Assembly (NCBI GenBank): GCA_030425745.1
Contig: JAUHZW010000042.1
Coordinates: 1-12,387, forward strand
Source: Actinomycetes bacterium
GTDB taxonomy: Bacteria; Actinomycetota; Actinomycetes; S36-B12
Direction: 5' to 3'
DNA: 12,387 bases
Part shown: piece after piece, positions 1 through 5,953 of the stretch
Layout of the letters: each line of letters opens with the position of its first letter
Numbering within the stretch: position 1 is the stretch's first letter
Notes under the pieces: model-generated
Seen by the model: only the letters and a program-made list of their open reading frames with translations
What the model was told of the DNA's origin: nothing
The model's database searches: none
Program-made: the position numbers and the translations under genes

Positions 1-959
1 TCATGGGCCTGAAGGACACCACCACGGGCGAGACCCTGTGCGACGCATCCAACCCGGTCGTGCTGGAGTCGATGACCTTCCCCGCGCCGGTCATCCACAT
101 CGCCATCGAGCCCAAGTCGAAGGGCGATCAGGACAAGCTCGGCGTCGCCATCCAGCGTCTCGCCGAGGAGGATCCGACCTTCCACGTCCGCACGGACGAG
201 GAGACCGGCCAGACCATCATCGGTGGCATGGGTGAGCTTCACCTCGAGGTCCTCGTCGACCGCATGAAGCGTGAGTTCCGCGTCGAGGCGAACATCGGCA
301 AGCCCCAGGTCGCGTACCGCGAGACCCTCACCAAGAGCGTCGAGAAGGTCGACTACACCCACAAGAAGCAGACGGGTGGCTCCGGCCAGTTCGCGAAGGT
401 CCAGATCGATATCGCTCCGGCCGCGGGCATCGAGGGCGGCTATGCCTTCGAGAACAAGGTCACCGGCGGTCGCATCCCTCGCGAGTACATCCCCTCGGTG
501 GATGCGGGCTGCCAGGAGGCCATGGAGAACGGCGTGCTCGCCGGCTACCCGATGGTCGACATCCAGGTCACCCTCCAGGACGGCGCCTACCACGACGTCG
601 ACTCCTCCGAACTCGCCTTCAAGATCGCCGGTTCCATGGCGTTCCGGGAGGCTGCCCGCAAGGCCGGTCCGGTGATCCTCGAGCCGATGATGGCAGTCGA
701 GGTCACCACGCCCGAGGACTTCATGGGCGATGTGATCGGCGACCTCAACTCCCGCCGTGGCCAGATCCAGGCCATGGAGGAGCGTTCGGGGGCGCGGGTC
801 GTCAAGGCGTTGGTGCCGCTGTCCGAGATGTTCGGCTACGTGGGTGACCTCCGCAGCCGTACACAGGGGCGCGCCAGCTACAGCATGCAGTTCGACTCCT
901 ACGCACAGGTCCCGCAGGCCGTGCAGACGGAGATCATCGCGAAGGCTCGCGGCGAGTAG
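1..959 (+). CDS. fusA: Elongation factor G, C-terminal part (5' end outside window)
   Basis: EF-G is the GTPase that drives translocation of tRNA and mRNA through the ribosome. About 318 residues are visible, read from base 3 to a TAG stop. This is somewhat less than half of a protein that is usually about 700 residues long. The fragment begins at the end of domain II (GLKDTTTGETLCD) and runs through domain III (IIGGMGELHLEVLVDRMKREF), domain IV (KKQTGGSGQFAKVQI) and domain V (GDVIGDLNSRRGQI near the end). The GTPase domain lies outside the window. The Met codon at base 3 is internal, because conserved EF-G sequence must precede it. The gene is followed after 85 bases by tuf, the usual end of the str operon (rpsL-rpsG-fusA-tuf). 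The reading frame is intact throughout the visible part. Confidence 0.97.
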   Translation, partial: MGLKDTTTGETLCDASNPVVLESMTFPAPVIHIAIEPKSKGDQDKLGVAIQRLAEEDPTFHVRTDEETGQTIIGGMGELHLEVLVDRMKREFRVEANIGKPQVAYRETLTKSVEKVDYTHKKQTGGSGQFAKVQIDIAPAAGIEGGYAFENKVTGGRIPREYIPSVDAGCQEAMENGVLAGYPMVDIQVTLQDGAYHDVDSSELAFKIAGSMAFREAARKAGPVILEPMMAVEVTTPEDFMGDVIGDLNSRRGQIQAMEERSGARVVKALVPLSEMFGYVGDLRSRTQGRASYSMQFDSYAQVPQAVQTEIIAKARGE

Positions 960-960
960 T

Positions 961-1007
961 CGCGGATCAACACAACAGAACAACACACACAGCAAGACCG
1001 ATCCGCG
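961..1007 (+). repeat. Inverted repeat with wide A/C-rich loop in fusA-tuf spacer
   Basis: CGCGGATC at 961-968 is the exact reverse complement of GATCCGCG at 1000-1007. The 31 bases between them contain no T and are mostly A and C. The left arm starts one base after the fusA stop codon. As RNA this would give an 8-bp stem with an unstructured loop. It has no U-tract, so it is unlikely to be an efficient terminator; a processing or stability element is possible. No role is proven by the sequence. Confidence 0.5.
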
Positions 1008-1044
1008 TTACCGCCGGACGGCTTAACAACAAGGGAGAACGCAC

Positions 1045-2241
1045 GTGGCTAAGGCCAAGTTCGAGCGCACCAAGCCGCACGTCAACATCGGCACCATCGG
1101 TCACATCGACCATGGCAAGACGACCCTGACTGCGGCCATCACCAAGGTCCTTCACGACACCTACCCGGACGTGAACCCGTTCACGCCCTTCGACATGATC
1201 GACAAGGCTCCTGAGGAGCGTCAGCGCGGCATCACGATCTCGATCGCGCACGTCGAGTACCAGACCGAGGCGCGTCACTACGCCCACGTCGACTGCCCCG
1301 GCCACGCCGACTACATCAAGAACATGATCACCGGTGCGGCGCAGATGGACGGCGCCATCCTCGTGGTCGCCGCCACCGACGGCCCGATGCCGCAGACCAA
1401 GGAGCACGTCCTCCTGGCCCGCCAGGTCGGCGTCCCCGCCATCGTCGTCGCCCTCAACAAGTGCGACATGGTGGACGACGAGGAGCTCATCGAGCTCGTC
1501 GAGATGGAGGTCCGTGAGCTCCTGAGCACCTACGAGTTCCCGGGCGACGACATCCCCGTGGTCCGCGTTGCCGCCTTCCCGGCGCTGAACGGCGACGAGA
1601 AGTGGGCCGGCTCGATCCTCGAGCTCATGAACGCTGTCGACGAGTACATCCAGACCCCGGAGCGCGCTGTCGACCAGCCGTTCCTGATGCCGATCGAGGA
1701 CGTCTTCACGATCACCGGCCGTGGCACCGTCGTCACCGGCCGCATCGAGCGAGGCATCGTCAAGGTCAACGAGGACATCGAGATCGTGGGCATCCGCCCC
1801 GGTCCGGCCACCAAGACCACCGTCACCGGTGTCGAGATGTTCCGCAAGCTGCTCGACGAGGGTCAGGCGGGCGAGAACGTCGGCCTGCTGCTCCGCGGCA
1901 TCAAGCGTGAGGACGTCGAGCGCGGCCAGGTCTGCTGCAAGCCCGGCTCCGTGACCCCGCACACCAACTTCGAGGCGCAGGTCTACATCCTGTCCAAGGA
2001 TGAGGGTGGCCGTCACACGCCGTTCTTCAACAACTACCGCCCGCAGTTCTACTTCCGCACCACGGACGTGACCGGCGTCGTGACCCTCCCCGAGGGCAAG
2101 GACATGGTCATGCCGGGCGACAACACCGACATGACCGTCGAGCTGATCCAGCCCGTCGCCATGGAGGACGGCCTCCGCTTCGCGATCCGCGAGGGTGGCC
2201 GCACCGTCGGCGCCGGCCGCGTCACCAAGATCCTGGCCTAG
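1045..2241 (+). CDS. tuf: Elongation factor Tu
   Basis: EF-Tu is the GTPase that delivers aminoacyl-tRNA to the ribosomal A site. The 398 residues are full length. The G domain shows the P-loop GHIDHGKT (19-26), the effector Thr in RGIT (61-64), DCPGH (83-87, with the catalytic His at 87) and NKCD (138-141). Domains 2 and 3 follow, with GRGTVVTGRIERG, KDEGGRHTPFF and REGGRTVGAG all recognisable. The start is GTG, fixed by the family N-terminus (MAKAKFERTKPHVNIGT) and by a GGGAG ribosome binding site at 1033-1037. The fifth G motif, usually Ser-Ala-Leu, reads Ala-Ala-Phe here (176-178), and Cys-Cys occurs at 297-298. The gene lies between fusA and a strong hairpin. It is probably co-transcribed with fusA; a separate promoter could lie inside fusA but is not visible. 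Confidence 0.98.
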   Translation: MAKAKFERTKPHVNIGTIGHIDHGKTTLTAAITKVLHDTYPDVNPFTPFDMIDKAPEERQRGITISIAHVEYQTEARHYAHVDCPGHADYIKNMITGAAQMDGAILVVAATDGPMPQTKEHVLLARQVGVPAIVVALNKCDMVDDEELIELVEMEVRELLSTYEFPGDDIPVVRVAAFPALNGDEKWAGSILELMNAVDEYIQTPERAVDQPFLMPIEDVFTITGRGTVVTGRIERGIVKVNEDIEIVGIRPGPATKTTVTGVEMFRKLLDEGQAGENVGLLLRGIKREDVERGQVCCKPGSVTPHTNFEAQVYILSKDEGGRHTPFFNNYRPQFYFRTTDVTGVVTLPEGKDMVMPGDNTDMTVELIQPVAMEDGLRFAIREGGRTVGAGRVTKILA

Positions 2242-2260
2242 TCCAAGGATCCCCGGTACT

Positions 2261-2295
2261 TCGTGGGGGGCGGCGCGACCCGCTGCCCCCCACGA
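2261..2295 (+). terminator. Strong terminator-like hairpin after tuf
   Basis: The arms 2261-2275 and 2281-2295 pair over 15 bp with a single G-U, closing a 5-base loop (CGACC). The core is a run of six G paired with six C. It begins 20 bases after the tuf stop codon. The sequence after it (GAGAACCGCACC) has no T-run, so this is not a textbook intrinsic terminator. Hairpins without a U-tract are common after operons in high-GC actinobacteria. Its position between the str and S10 groups supports a role as transcription end or 3' stabiliser, perhaps with read-through. Confidence 0.7.
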
Positions 2296-2378
2296 GAACC
2301 GCACCGCTCCACCTGCACGAGCACGACCAGAACGCCACCTACGTAGCGGCACTACACGAGTAAGGACACCAAGCCACC
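2296..2378 (+). promoter_or_regulatory. Leader region of rpsJ / S10 block
   Basis: These 83 bases separate the tuf hairpin from rpsJ and should hold the S10 promoter if one exists. I see no convincing -35/-10 pair. Visible features are a tandem GCACGA repeat (2315-2326), the palindrome CTACGTAG (2339-2346) and a possible ribosome binding site AAGGA (2362-2366), which is a rather long 12 bases from the ATG. The stretch is A/C-rich. No folded leader of the size known to mediate L4 feedback in E. coli is apparent. Confidence 0.35.
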
Positions 2379-2687
2379 ATGGCGGGACAGAAGATCCGCA
2401 TCCGGCTCAAGGCCTACGACCACGAGGTCATCGACACGTCGGCGAAGAAGATCGTCGAGACGGTGACGCGTACTGGTGCACAGGTCGCGGGCCCGGTGCC
2501 GCTGCCGACGGAGAAGAACGTCTACTGCGTCATTCGCTCTCCGCACAAGTACAAGGACAGCCGCGAGCACTTCGAGATGCGCACCCACAAGCGTCTGATC
2601 GACATCCTCGACCCGACCCCCAAGACCGTCGACTCGCTCATGCGCCTCGACCTCCCTGCGGGCGTCGACATCGAGATCAAGCTCTGA
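2379..2687 (+). CDS. rpsJ: 30S ribosomal protein S10
   Basis: S10 is a protein of the small-subunit head. In E. coli it also works in transcription antitermination with NusB. The 102-residue product matches the usual length. It shows the family blocks IRIRLKAYDHEVID near the N-terminus, PLPTEKNVYCVIRSPHKYK in the middle, then SREHFEMRTHKRLIDI and LPAGVDIEIKL at the end. The ATG start gives the standard actinobacterial beginning MAGQKIRIRLKAY. It is the first gene of the S10 block, 137 bases after tuf. It leads into rplC after 28 bases, so the two are very likely on one transcript. Confidence 0.98.
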   Translation: MAGQKIRIRLKAYDHEVIDTSAKKIVETVTRTGAQVAGPVPLPTEKNVYCVIRSPHKYKDSREHFEMRTHKRLIDILDPTPKTVDSLMRLDLPAGVDIEIKL

Positions 2688-2715
2688 CCTGTAGACCACT
2701 AGGCAAGGAACACTG

Positions 2716-3366
2716 ATGAGCACCAACGTCAAGGGCGTTCTGGGCGAGAAGCTCGGCATGACCCAGATCTGGGACGAGAACAACCGTGTCGTCCCCGTGA
2801 CCGTGGTCAAGGCTGGCCCGTGCGTGGTCACCCAGGTCCGCACCCCGGAGACCGACGGCTACTCGGCCGTGCAGATCGCCTTCGGCGCGATCGACCCGCG
2901 CAAGGTCACCAAGCCGCAGTCCGGTCACTTCGCCAAGGCCGGCGTGACGCCGCGTCGCCACCTCGCGGAGATCCGCACCGAGGACGCCTCCGAGTACACC
3001 CTCGGCCAGGAGCTCGGCGCCGACACCTTCGAGGCCGGCCAGCGTGTCGATGTCGTCGGCACCACCAAGGGCAAGGGCTTCGCGGGCGTCATGAAGCGGC
3101 ACGGCTTCCACGGCCTGCGCGCCTCGCACGGTGTGCAGCGCAAGCACCGCTCGCCCGGCTCCATCGGCGGATGCGCCACTCCGGGCCGCGTGTTCAAGGG
3201 CATGCGCATGGCCGGTCGCATGGGTGGCGTCCGTCAGACCACCCAGAACCTCCAGGTCGCCGGTGTCGACACCGAGCGCGGGCTGCTGCTCCTCAAGGGC
3301 GCCGTTCCCGGCCCCAAGGGCGGCCTCGTGTTCGTCCGCACGGCAGTGAAGGAGAAGCAGGCATGA
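2716..3366 (+). CDS. rplC: 50S ribosomal protein L3
   Basis: L3 is an early-assembly protein that binds near the 3' end of 23S rRNA and sends a loop toward the peptidyl transferase centre. The product has 216 residues. It begins with VKGVLGEKLGMTQIW and has a central GTTKGKGFAGVMKRHGF. The inner loop reads GSIGGCATPG at 148-157. The loop Gln that is methylated in E. coli L3 is Gly here, which I recall as normal for actinobacteria. AAGGA at 2705-2709 is well spaced for the ATG. The stop codon TGA overlaps the rplD start as ATGA, so L3 and L4 synthesis are probably coupled. Confidence 0.97.
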   Translation: MSTNVKGVLGEKLGMTQIWDENNRVVPVTVVKAGPCVVTQVRTPETDGYSAVQIAFGAIDPRKVTKPQSGHFAKAGVTPRRHLAEIRTEDASEYTLGQELGADTFEAGQRVDVVGTTKGKGFAGVMKRHGFHGLRASHGVQRKHRSPGSIGGCATPGRVFKGMRMAGRMGGVRQTTQNLQVAGVDTERGLLLLKGAVPGPKGGLVFVRTAVKEKQA

Positions 3367-4037
3367 GTGCCGTTGACGTCCGTACCCCCGCCGGCAAGAC
3401 GTCGGGCACCGTCGAACTCCCCGCGGAGATCTTCGACGTGCCGGTCAACGTGCCGCTGATCCACCAGGTGGTCGTCGCCCAGCTCGCCGCAGCGCGTCAG
3501 GGCTCCCACGACACCAAGACCCGCGCCGAGGTGCGTGGCGGTGGCAAGAAGCCGTACAAGCAGAAGGGCACCGGCCGGGCACGCCAGGGCTCGATCCGCG
3601 CGCCGCAGTTCGCCGGCGGTGGCACCGTTCATGGGCCCACCCCTCGCGACTACTCGCAGCGGACCCCCAAGAAGATGAAGGCGGCTGCCCTGCGCGGCGC
3701 CCTCTCGGACCGGGCTCGCGACGGCCGCATCCACGTGGTCACCGAGGTCGTCACGGGGGAGACCCCCTCGACCAAGGCCGCCACGGCCGCGATCTCGGCG
3801 CTCGGGCTCGAGGGCAGTGTGCTCGTCGCGATCGACCGCGGCGACGACATGGCCGCGCTGAGCCTGCGCAACGTCCCGACGGTGCACGTCCTCTACGTCG
3901 ACCAGCTCAACACCTACGACGTCCTGTGCAGCGATCAGGTGCTCTTCACCTCCGCCGCACTCGACGCCTTCCTTGCCGGCCCGGCCACGGGCAAGTCGGT
4001 CAAGGCTGTTGCTACCGAAAGCGAGGCCGCGGAATGA
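3363..4037 (+). CDS. rplD: 50S ribosomal protein L4
   Basis: L4 is an early-assembly large-subunit protein whose long loop lines the peptide exit tunnel. In E. coli it also represses its own operon. The product has 224 residues from the ATG that overlaps the rplC stop; the frame is open further upstream, but that part lies inside rplC and is not L4-like. AAGGAG at 3349-3354 supports this start. The tunnel loop is clear at about residues 50-100 (EVRGGGKKPYKQKGTGRAR, then GGGTVHGPTPRDY). The C-terminal half has the family pattern LRNVPTVHVLYVDQLNTYD. It overlaps rplW by 4 bases. Whether it represses its own operon here cannot be told from sequence. Confidence 0.96.
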   Translation: MSAVDVRTPAGKTSGTVELPAEIFDVPVNVPLIHQVVVAQLAAARQGSHDTKTRAEVRGGGKKPYKQKGTGRARQGSIRAPQFAGGGTVHGPTPRDYSQRTPKKMKAAALRGALSDRARDGRIHVVTEVVTGETPSTKAATAAISALGLEGSVLVAIDRGDDMAALSLRNVPTVHVLYVDQLNTYDVLCSDQVLFTSAALDAFLAGPATGKSVKAVATESEAAE

Positions 4038-4333
4038 CGATCGCCGATCCCCGCGACATCCTGATCGCGCCGGTCATCTCCGAGAAGAGCTACGCGCTCC
4101 TCGACGAGAACAAGTACACCTTCCTGGTGGCTCCGGATGCGAACAAGACGCAGATCAAGCTCGCCGTGCAGGACGTCTTCGGCGTCACGGTGACCAGCGT
4201 CAACACCAACAACCGCGAGGGCAAGCGTGTCCGCACCCGCTTCGGGTACGGCCGTCGCGCCGCCACCAAGCGGGCCATCGTCACGGTCGCCGCCGGTGAG
4301 CGCATCGACATCTTCGGAGGCCCGGTCTCCTGA
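4034..4333 (+). CDS. rplW: 50S ribosomal protein L23
   Basis: L23 sits at the exit of the peptide tunnel and is the docking site for trigger factor and the signal recognition particle in studied bacteria. The product has 99 residues, a normal length. It shows DILIAPVISEKSYALLDENK near the N-terminus and the block VNTNNREGKRVRTRFGYGR. The ATG overlaps the rplD stop codon as ATGA, with GCGAGG at 4021-4026 as a likely binding site. The open frame extends upstream, but only as a shadow inside rplD. The stop codon lies in the loop of a small hairpin (see 4316-4354). Confidence 0.96.
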   Translation: MTIADPRDILIAPVISEKSYALLDENKYTFLVAPDANKTQIKLAVQDVFGVTVTSVNTNNREGKRVRTRFGYGRRAATKRAIVTVAAGERIDIFGGPVS

Positions 4334-4354
4334 CCGGGAATCTGACGGGCCTTC
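4316..4354 (+). repeat. Two mutually exclusive stems at the rplW stop / rplB leader
   Basis: Stem A pairs CCCGGT (4321-4326) with ACCGGG (4333-4338), a 6-bp hairpin with a 6-base loop. Stem B pairs 4316-4324 with 4346-4354, 9 bp including one G-U, with a 21-base loop. The two share bases 4321-4324, so only one can form at a time. The region spans the rplW stop codon (4331-4333) and ends 24 bases before the rplB start. This is seen in the sequence; any regulatory role is conjecture. Confidence 0.4.
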
Positions 4355-4378
4355 CACACACGAGACGGAAAGACAGCT

Positions 4379-5215
4379 ATGGGAATCCGCAAGTACAAGC
4401 CGACAACGCCGGGCCGTCGTGGCTCCAGCGTCGCCGACTTCGTCGAGGTCACCCGGTCGGAGCCGGAGAAGTCGCTGGTGCGCCCCCTGCCCAAGAAGGG
4501 CGGGCGCAACAACCAGGGCCGCATCACCACCCGGCATCAGGGTGGCGGTCACAAGCGCGCCTACCGCGTCATCGACTTCCGTCGCGCTGACAAGGACGGC
4601 GTGCCCGCCAAGGTCGCGCACATCGAGTACGACCCCAACCGCACTGCGCGCATCGCGCTCCTGCACTACGCGGACGGCGAGAAGCGCTACATCATCGCGC
4701 CGAACAAGCTCAAGCAGGGCGACCCGATCGAGACCGGTCCCGGGGCCGACATCAAGCCGGGCAACAACCTGCCGCTGCGCAACATCCCCGTCGGCACCGT
4801 GATCCACGCCGTCGAGATCAAGCCCGGTGGCGGCGCGAAGATCGCCCGCTCGGCAGGCGCCTCGGTGCAGCTCGTCGCCAAGGACGGCCCGTACGCCCAG
4901 CTGCGTATGCCCTCCGGTGAGATCCGCAACGTCGATGTCCGCTCCCGCGCGACCGTCGGCGAGGTCGGCAACGCCGAGCAGTCGAACATCAACTGGGGCA
5001 AGGCCGGCCGCATGCGCTGGAAGGGCAAGCGCCCGACCGTCCGCGGTGTCGCCATGAACCCGGTCGACCACCCGCACGGTGGTGGCGAGGGCAAGACGTC
5101 CGGTGGTCGTCACCCGGTCAACCCGGCGGGCAAGCCCGAGGGGCGTACCCGCAAGGCCAACAAGGCCAGCGACAAGTTCATCGTCCGTCGCCGCAAGTCC
5201 GGCAAGAAGCGTTAG
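4379..5215 (+). CDS. rplB: 50S ribosomal protein L2
   Basis: L2 is one of the most conserved large-subunit proteins. It is needed for subunit association and for building the peptidyl transferase centre. The product has 278 residues. It starts MGIRKYKPTTPGRRG, with GRNNQGRITTRHQGGGHKR in the N-terminal half. The signature NPVDHPHGGGEGK surrounds His231, which corresponds to the functionally important His229 of E. coli. It ends in the basic tail RRRKSGKKR. GGAAAG at 4367-4372 is 6 bases before the ATG. It follows rplW after 45 bases, a longer gap than others in the block, and is 9 bases before rpsS. Confidence 0.98.
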   Translation: MGIRKYKPTTPGRRGSSVADFVEVTRSEPEKSLVRPLPKKGGRNNQGRITTRHQGGGHKRAYRVIDFRRADKDGVPAKVAHIEYDPNRTARIALLHYADGEKRYIIAPNKLKQGDPIETGPGADIKPGNNLPLRNIPVGTVIHAVEIKPGGGAKIARSAGASVQLVAKDGPYAQLRMPSGEIRNVDVRSRATVGEVGNAEQSNINWGKAGRMRWKGKRPTVRGVAMNPVDHPHGGGEGKTSGGRHPVNPAGKPEGRTRKANKASDKFIVRRRKSGKKR

Positions 5216-5224
5216 GGATAGCAG

Positions 5225-5506
5225 ATGCCTCGCAGCCTGAAGAAGGGCCCGTTCGTCGACGACCACCTGATGAAGAAGGTGGACGCGCAGAACGAGGCCG
5301 GCACGAAGAACGTGATCAAGACCTGGTCGCGTCGCTCCATGATCGTGCCCGCCATGCTCGGCCACACCATCGCCGTGCACGACGGTCGCAAGCACGTTCC
5401 GGTCTTCGTCTCGGAGAACATGGTCGGGCACAAGCTCGGCGAGTTCGCCCCGACCCGGACCTTCAAGGGCCACGTCAAAGAGGACCGAAAGGCCAGGCGC
5501 AAGTAG
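5225..5506 (+). CDS. rpsS: 30S ribosomal protein S19
   Basis: S19 lies in the head of the small subunit, where it pairs with S13 and contacts the large subunit through a bridge. The product has 93 residues, normal for the family. It opens with MPRSLKKGPFVDDHLMKKV. It carries IKTWSRRSMIVPAMLGHTI in the middle and GHKLGEFAPTRTFKGH near the C-terminus. The binding site AGGGA (5214-5218) overlaps the rplB stop codon, so translation of the two genes is probably linked. A 91-base spacer separates it from rplV, unusual inside this block. Confidence 0.98.
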   Translation: MPRSLKKGPFVDDHLMKKVDAQNEAGTKNVIKTWSRRSMIVPAMLGHTIAVHDGRKHVPVFVSENMVGHKLGEFAPTRTFKGHVKEDRKARRK

Positions 5507-5597
5507 TACCGCCGGCGCGCCTCGCAGCACGCCAGCCGCTACTCGAAGACCACAGCACCACCACCAGAGCAGCTAGACCGAAAGCAAGGGGAAAGAC
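5507..5597 (+). promoter_or_regulatory. 91-base T-poor spacer before rplV
   Basis: The spacer has a G+C-rich start, including the palindrome GGCGCGCC (5514-5521) and a weak imperfect stem between 5514 and 5533. After that the sequence is A/C-rich with only three T between 5534 and 5597. It ends in a good binding site, AAGGGG at 5586-5591, 6 bases before the rplV ATG. No promoter hexamers are convincing. It may be an unstructured leader that favours ribosome loading on rplV. Confidence 0.3.
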
Positions 5598-5948
5598 ATG
5601 GAAGCCAGGGCCCAGGCGCGGTACGTCCGCGTCACGCCCATGAAGGCGCGCCGCGTCATCGACCTCATCCGAGGGATGAATGTGGAGGACGCCCAGGCGA
5701 TGCTCAAGTTCGCGCCGCAGGCCGCGAGCGAGCCCATCGGCAAGGTGCTCGACAGCGCCGTGGCCAATGCGACGAACAACCACGCGATGGACGCGCGGTC
5801 GCTGGTCGTCAGCCAGGCGTTCGTCGACGAGGGTCCGACCATGAAGCGCATCCGTCCCCGCGCCCAGGGCCGTGCCTACCGCATCCGCAAGCGCAGCAGT
5901 CACATCACGGTGGTTGTGTCCGACGACAACGCAGAGCAGAAGGGCTGA
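5598..5948 (+). CDS. rplV: 50S ribosomal protein L22
   Basis: L22 helps shape the narrow part of the peptide exit tunnel together with L4, and changes in its loop give macrolide resistance in other bacteria. The product has 116 residues. It opens with ARYVRVTPMKARRVIDLIRG and contains VLDSAVANATNNHAMDA. The long tunnel hairpin lies at about residues 78-100 (EGPTMKRIRPRAQGRAYRI), followed by SSHITVVVSD. The loop looks ordinary, with no insertion or deletion apparent. The only reasonable start is the ATG after AAGGGG. It ends 5 bases before the rpsC GTG. Confidence 0.97.
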   Translation: MEARAQARYVRVTPMKARRVIDLIRGMNVEDAQAMLKFAPQAASEPIGKVLDSAVANATNNHAMDARSLVVSQAFVDEGPTMKRIRPRAQGRAYRIRKRSSHITVVVSDDNAEQKG

Positions 5949-5953
5949 CCGAC

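Noticed and set aside
960..1044. Separate tuf promoter in the fusA-tuf spacer
   Set aside because: TTACCG and TTAACA are present but the spacing between them is too short to be a promoter.
2339..2346. Palindrome CTACGTAG before rpsJ as an operator
   Set aside because: Only eight bases, a single copy, with no supporting promoter nearby.
967..2352. Long open frame of 461 codons on the minus strand opposite tuf
   Set aside because: It lies exactly opposite tuf, and its Asp/Val/Leu/Gly/Arg-rich sequence is what the complement of a G/C-biased gene gives. It has no recognisable family.
2372..2382. Sequence AGCCACCATGG around the rpsJ start looks like a eukaryotic Kozak site
   Set aside because: Chance match in a clearly bacterial operon; a Shine-Dalgarno-like AAGGA lies upstream.
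2195..2716. Plus-strand frame of 173 codons covering the tuf-rpsJ spacer
   Set aside because: It starts inside tuf and overlaps all of rpsJ in another frame. The part in the spacer codes for Arg/Pro/Ala-rich sequence without family resemblance.
5514..5521. Palindrome GGCGCGCC in the rpsS-rplV spacer
   Set aside because: Short all-G/C palindromes are expected by chance in DNA of this composition.
3935..5530. Minus-strand open frame of 531 codons
   Set aside because: It runs across rplD, rplW, rplB and rpsS in reverse. Low-complexity composition and total overlap with certain genes mark it as a shadow.
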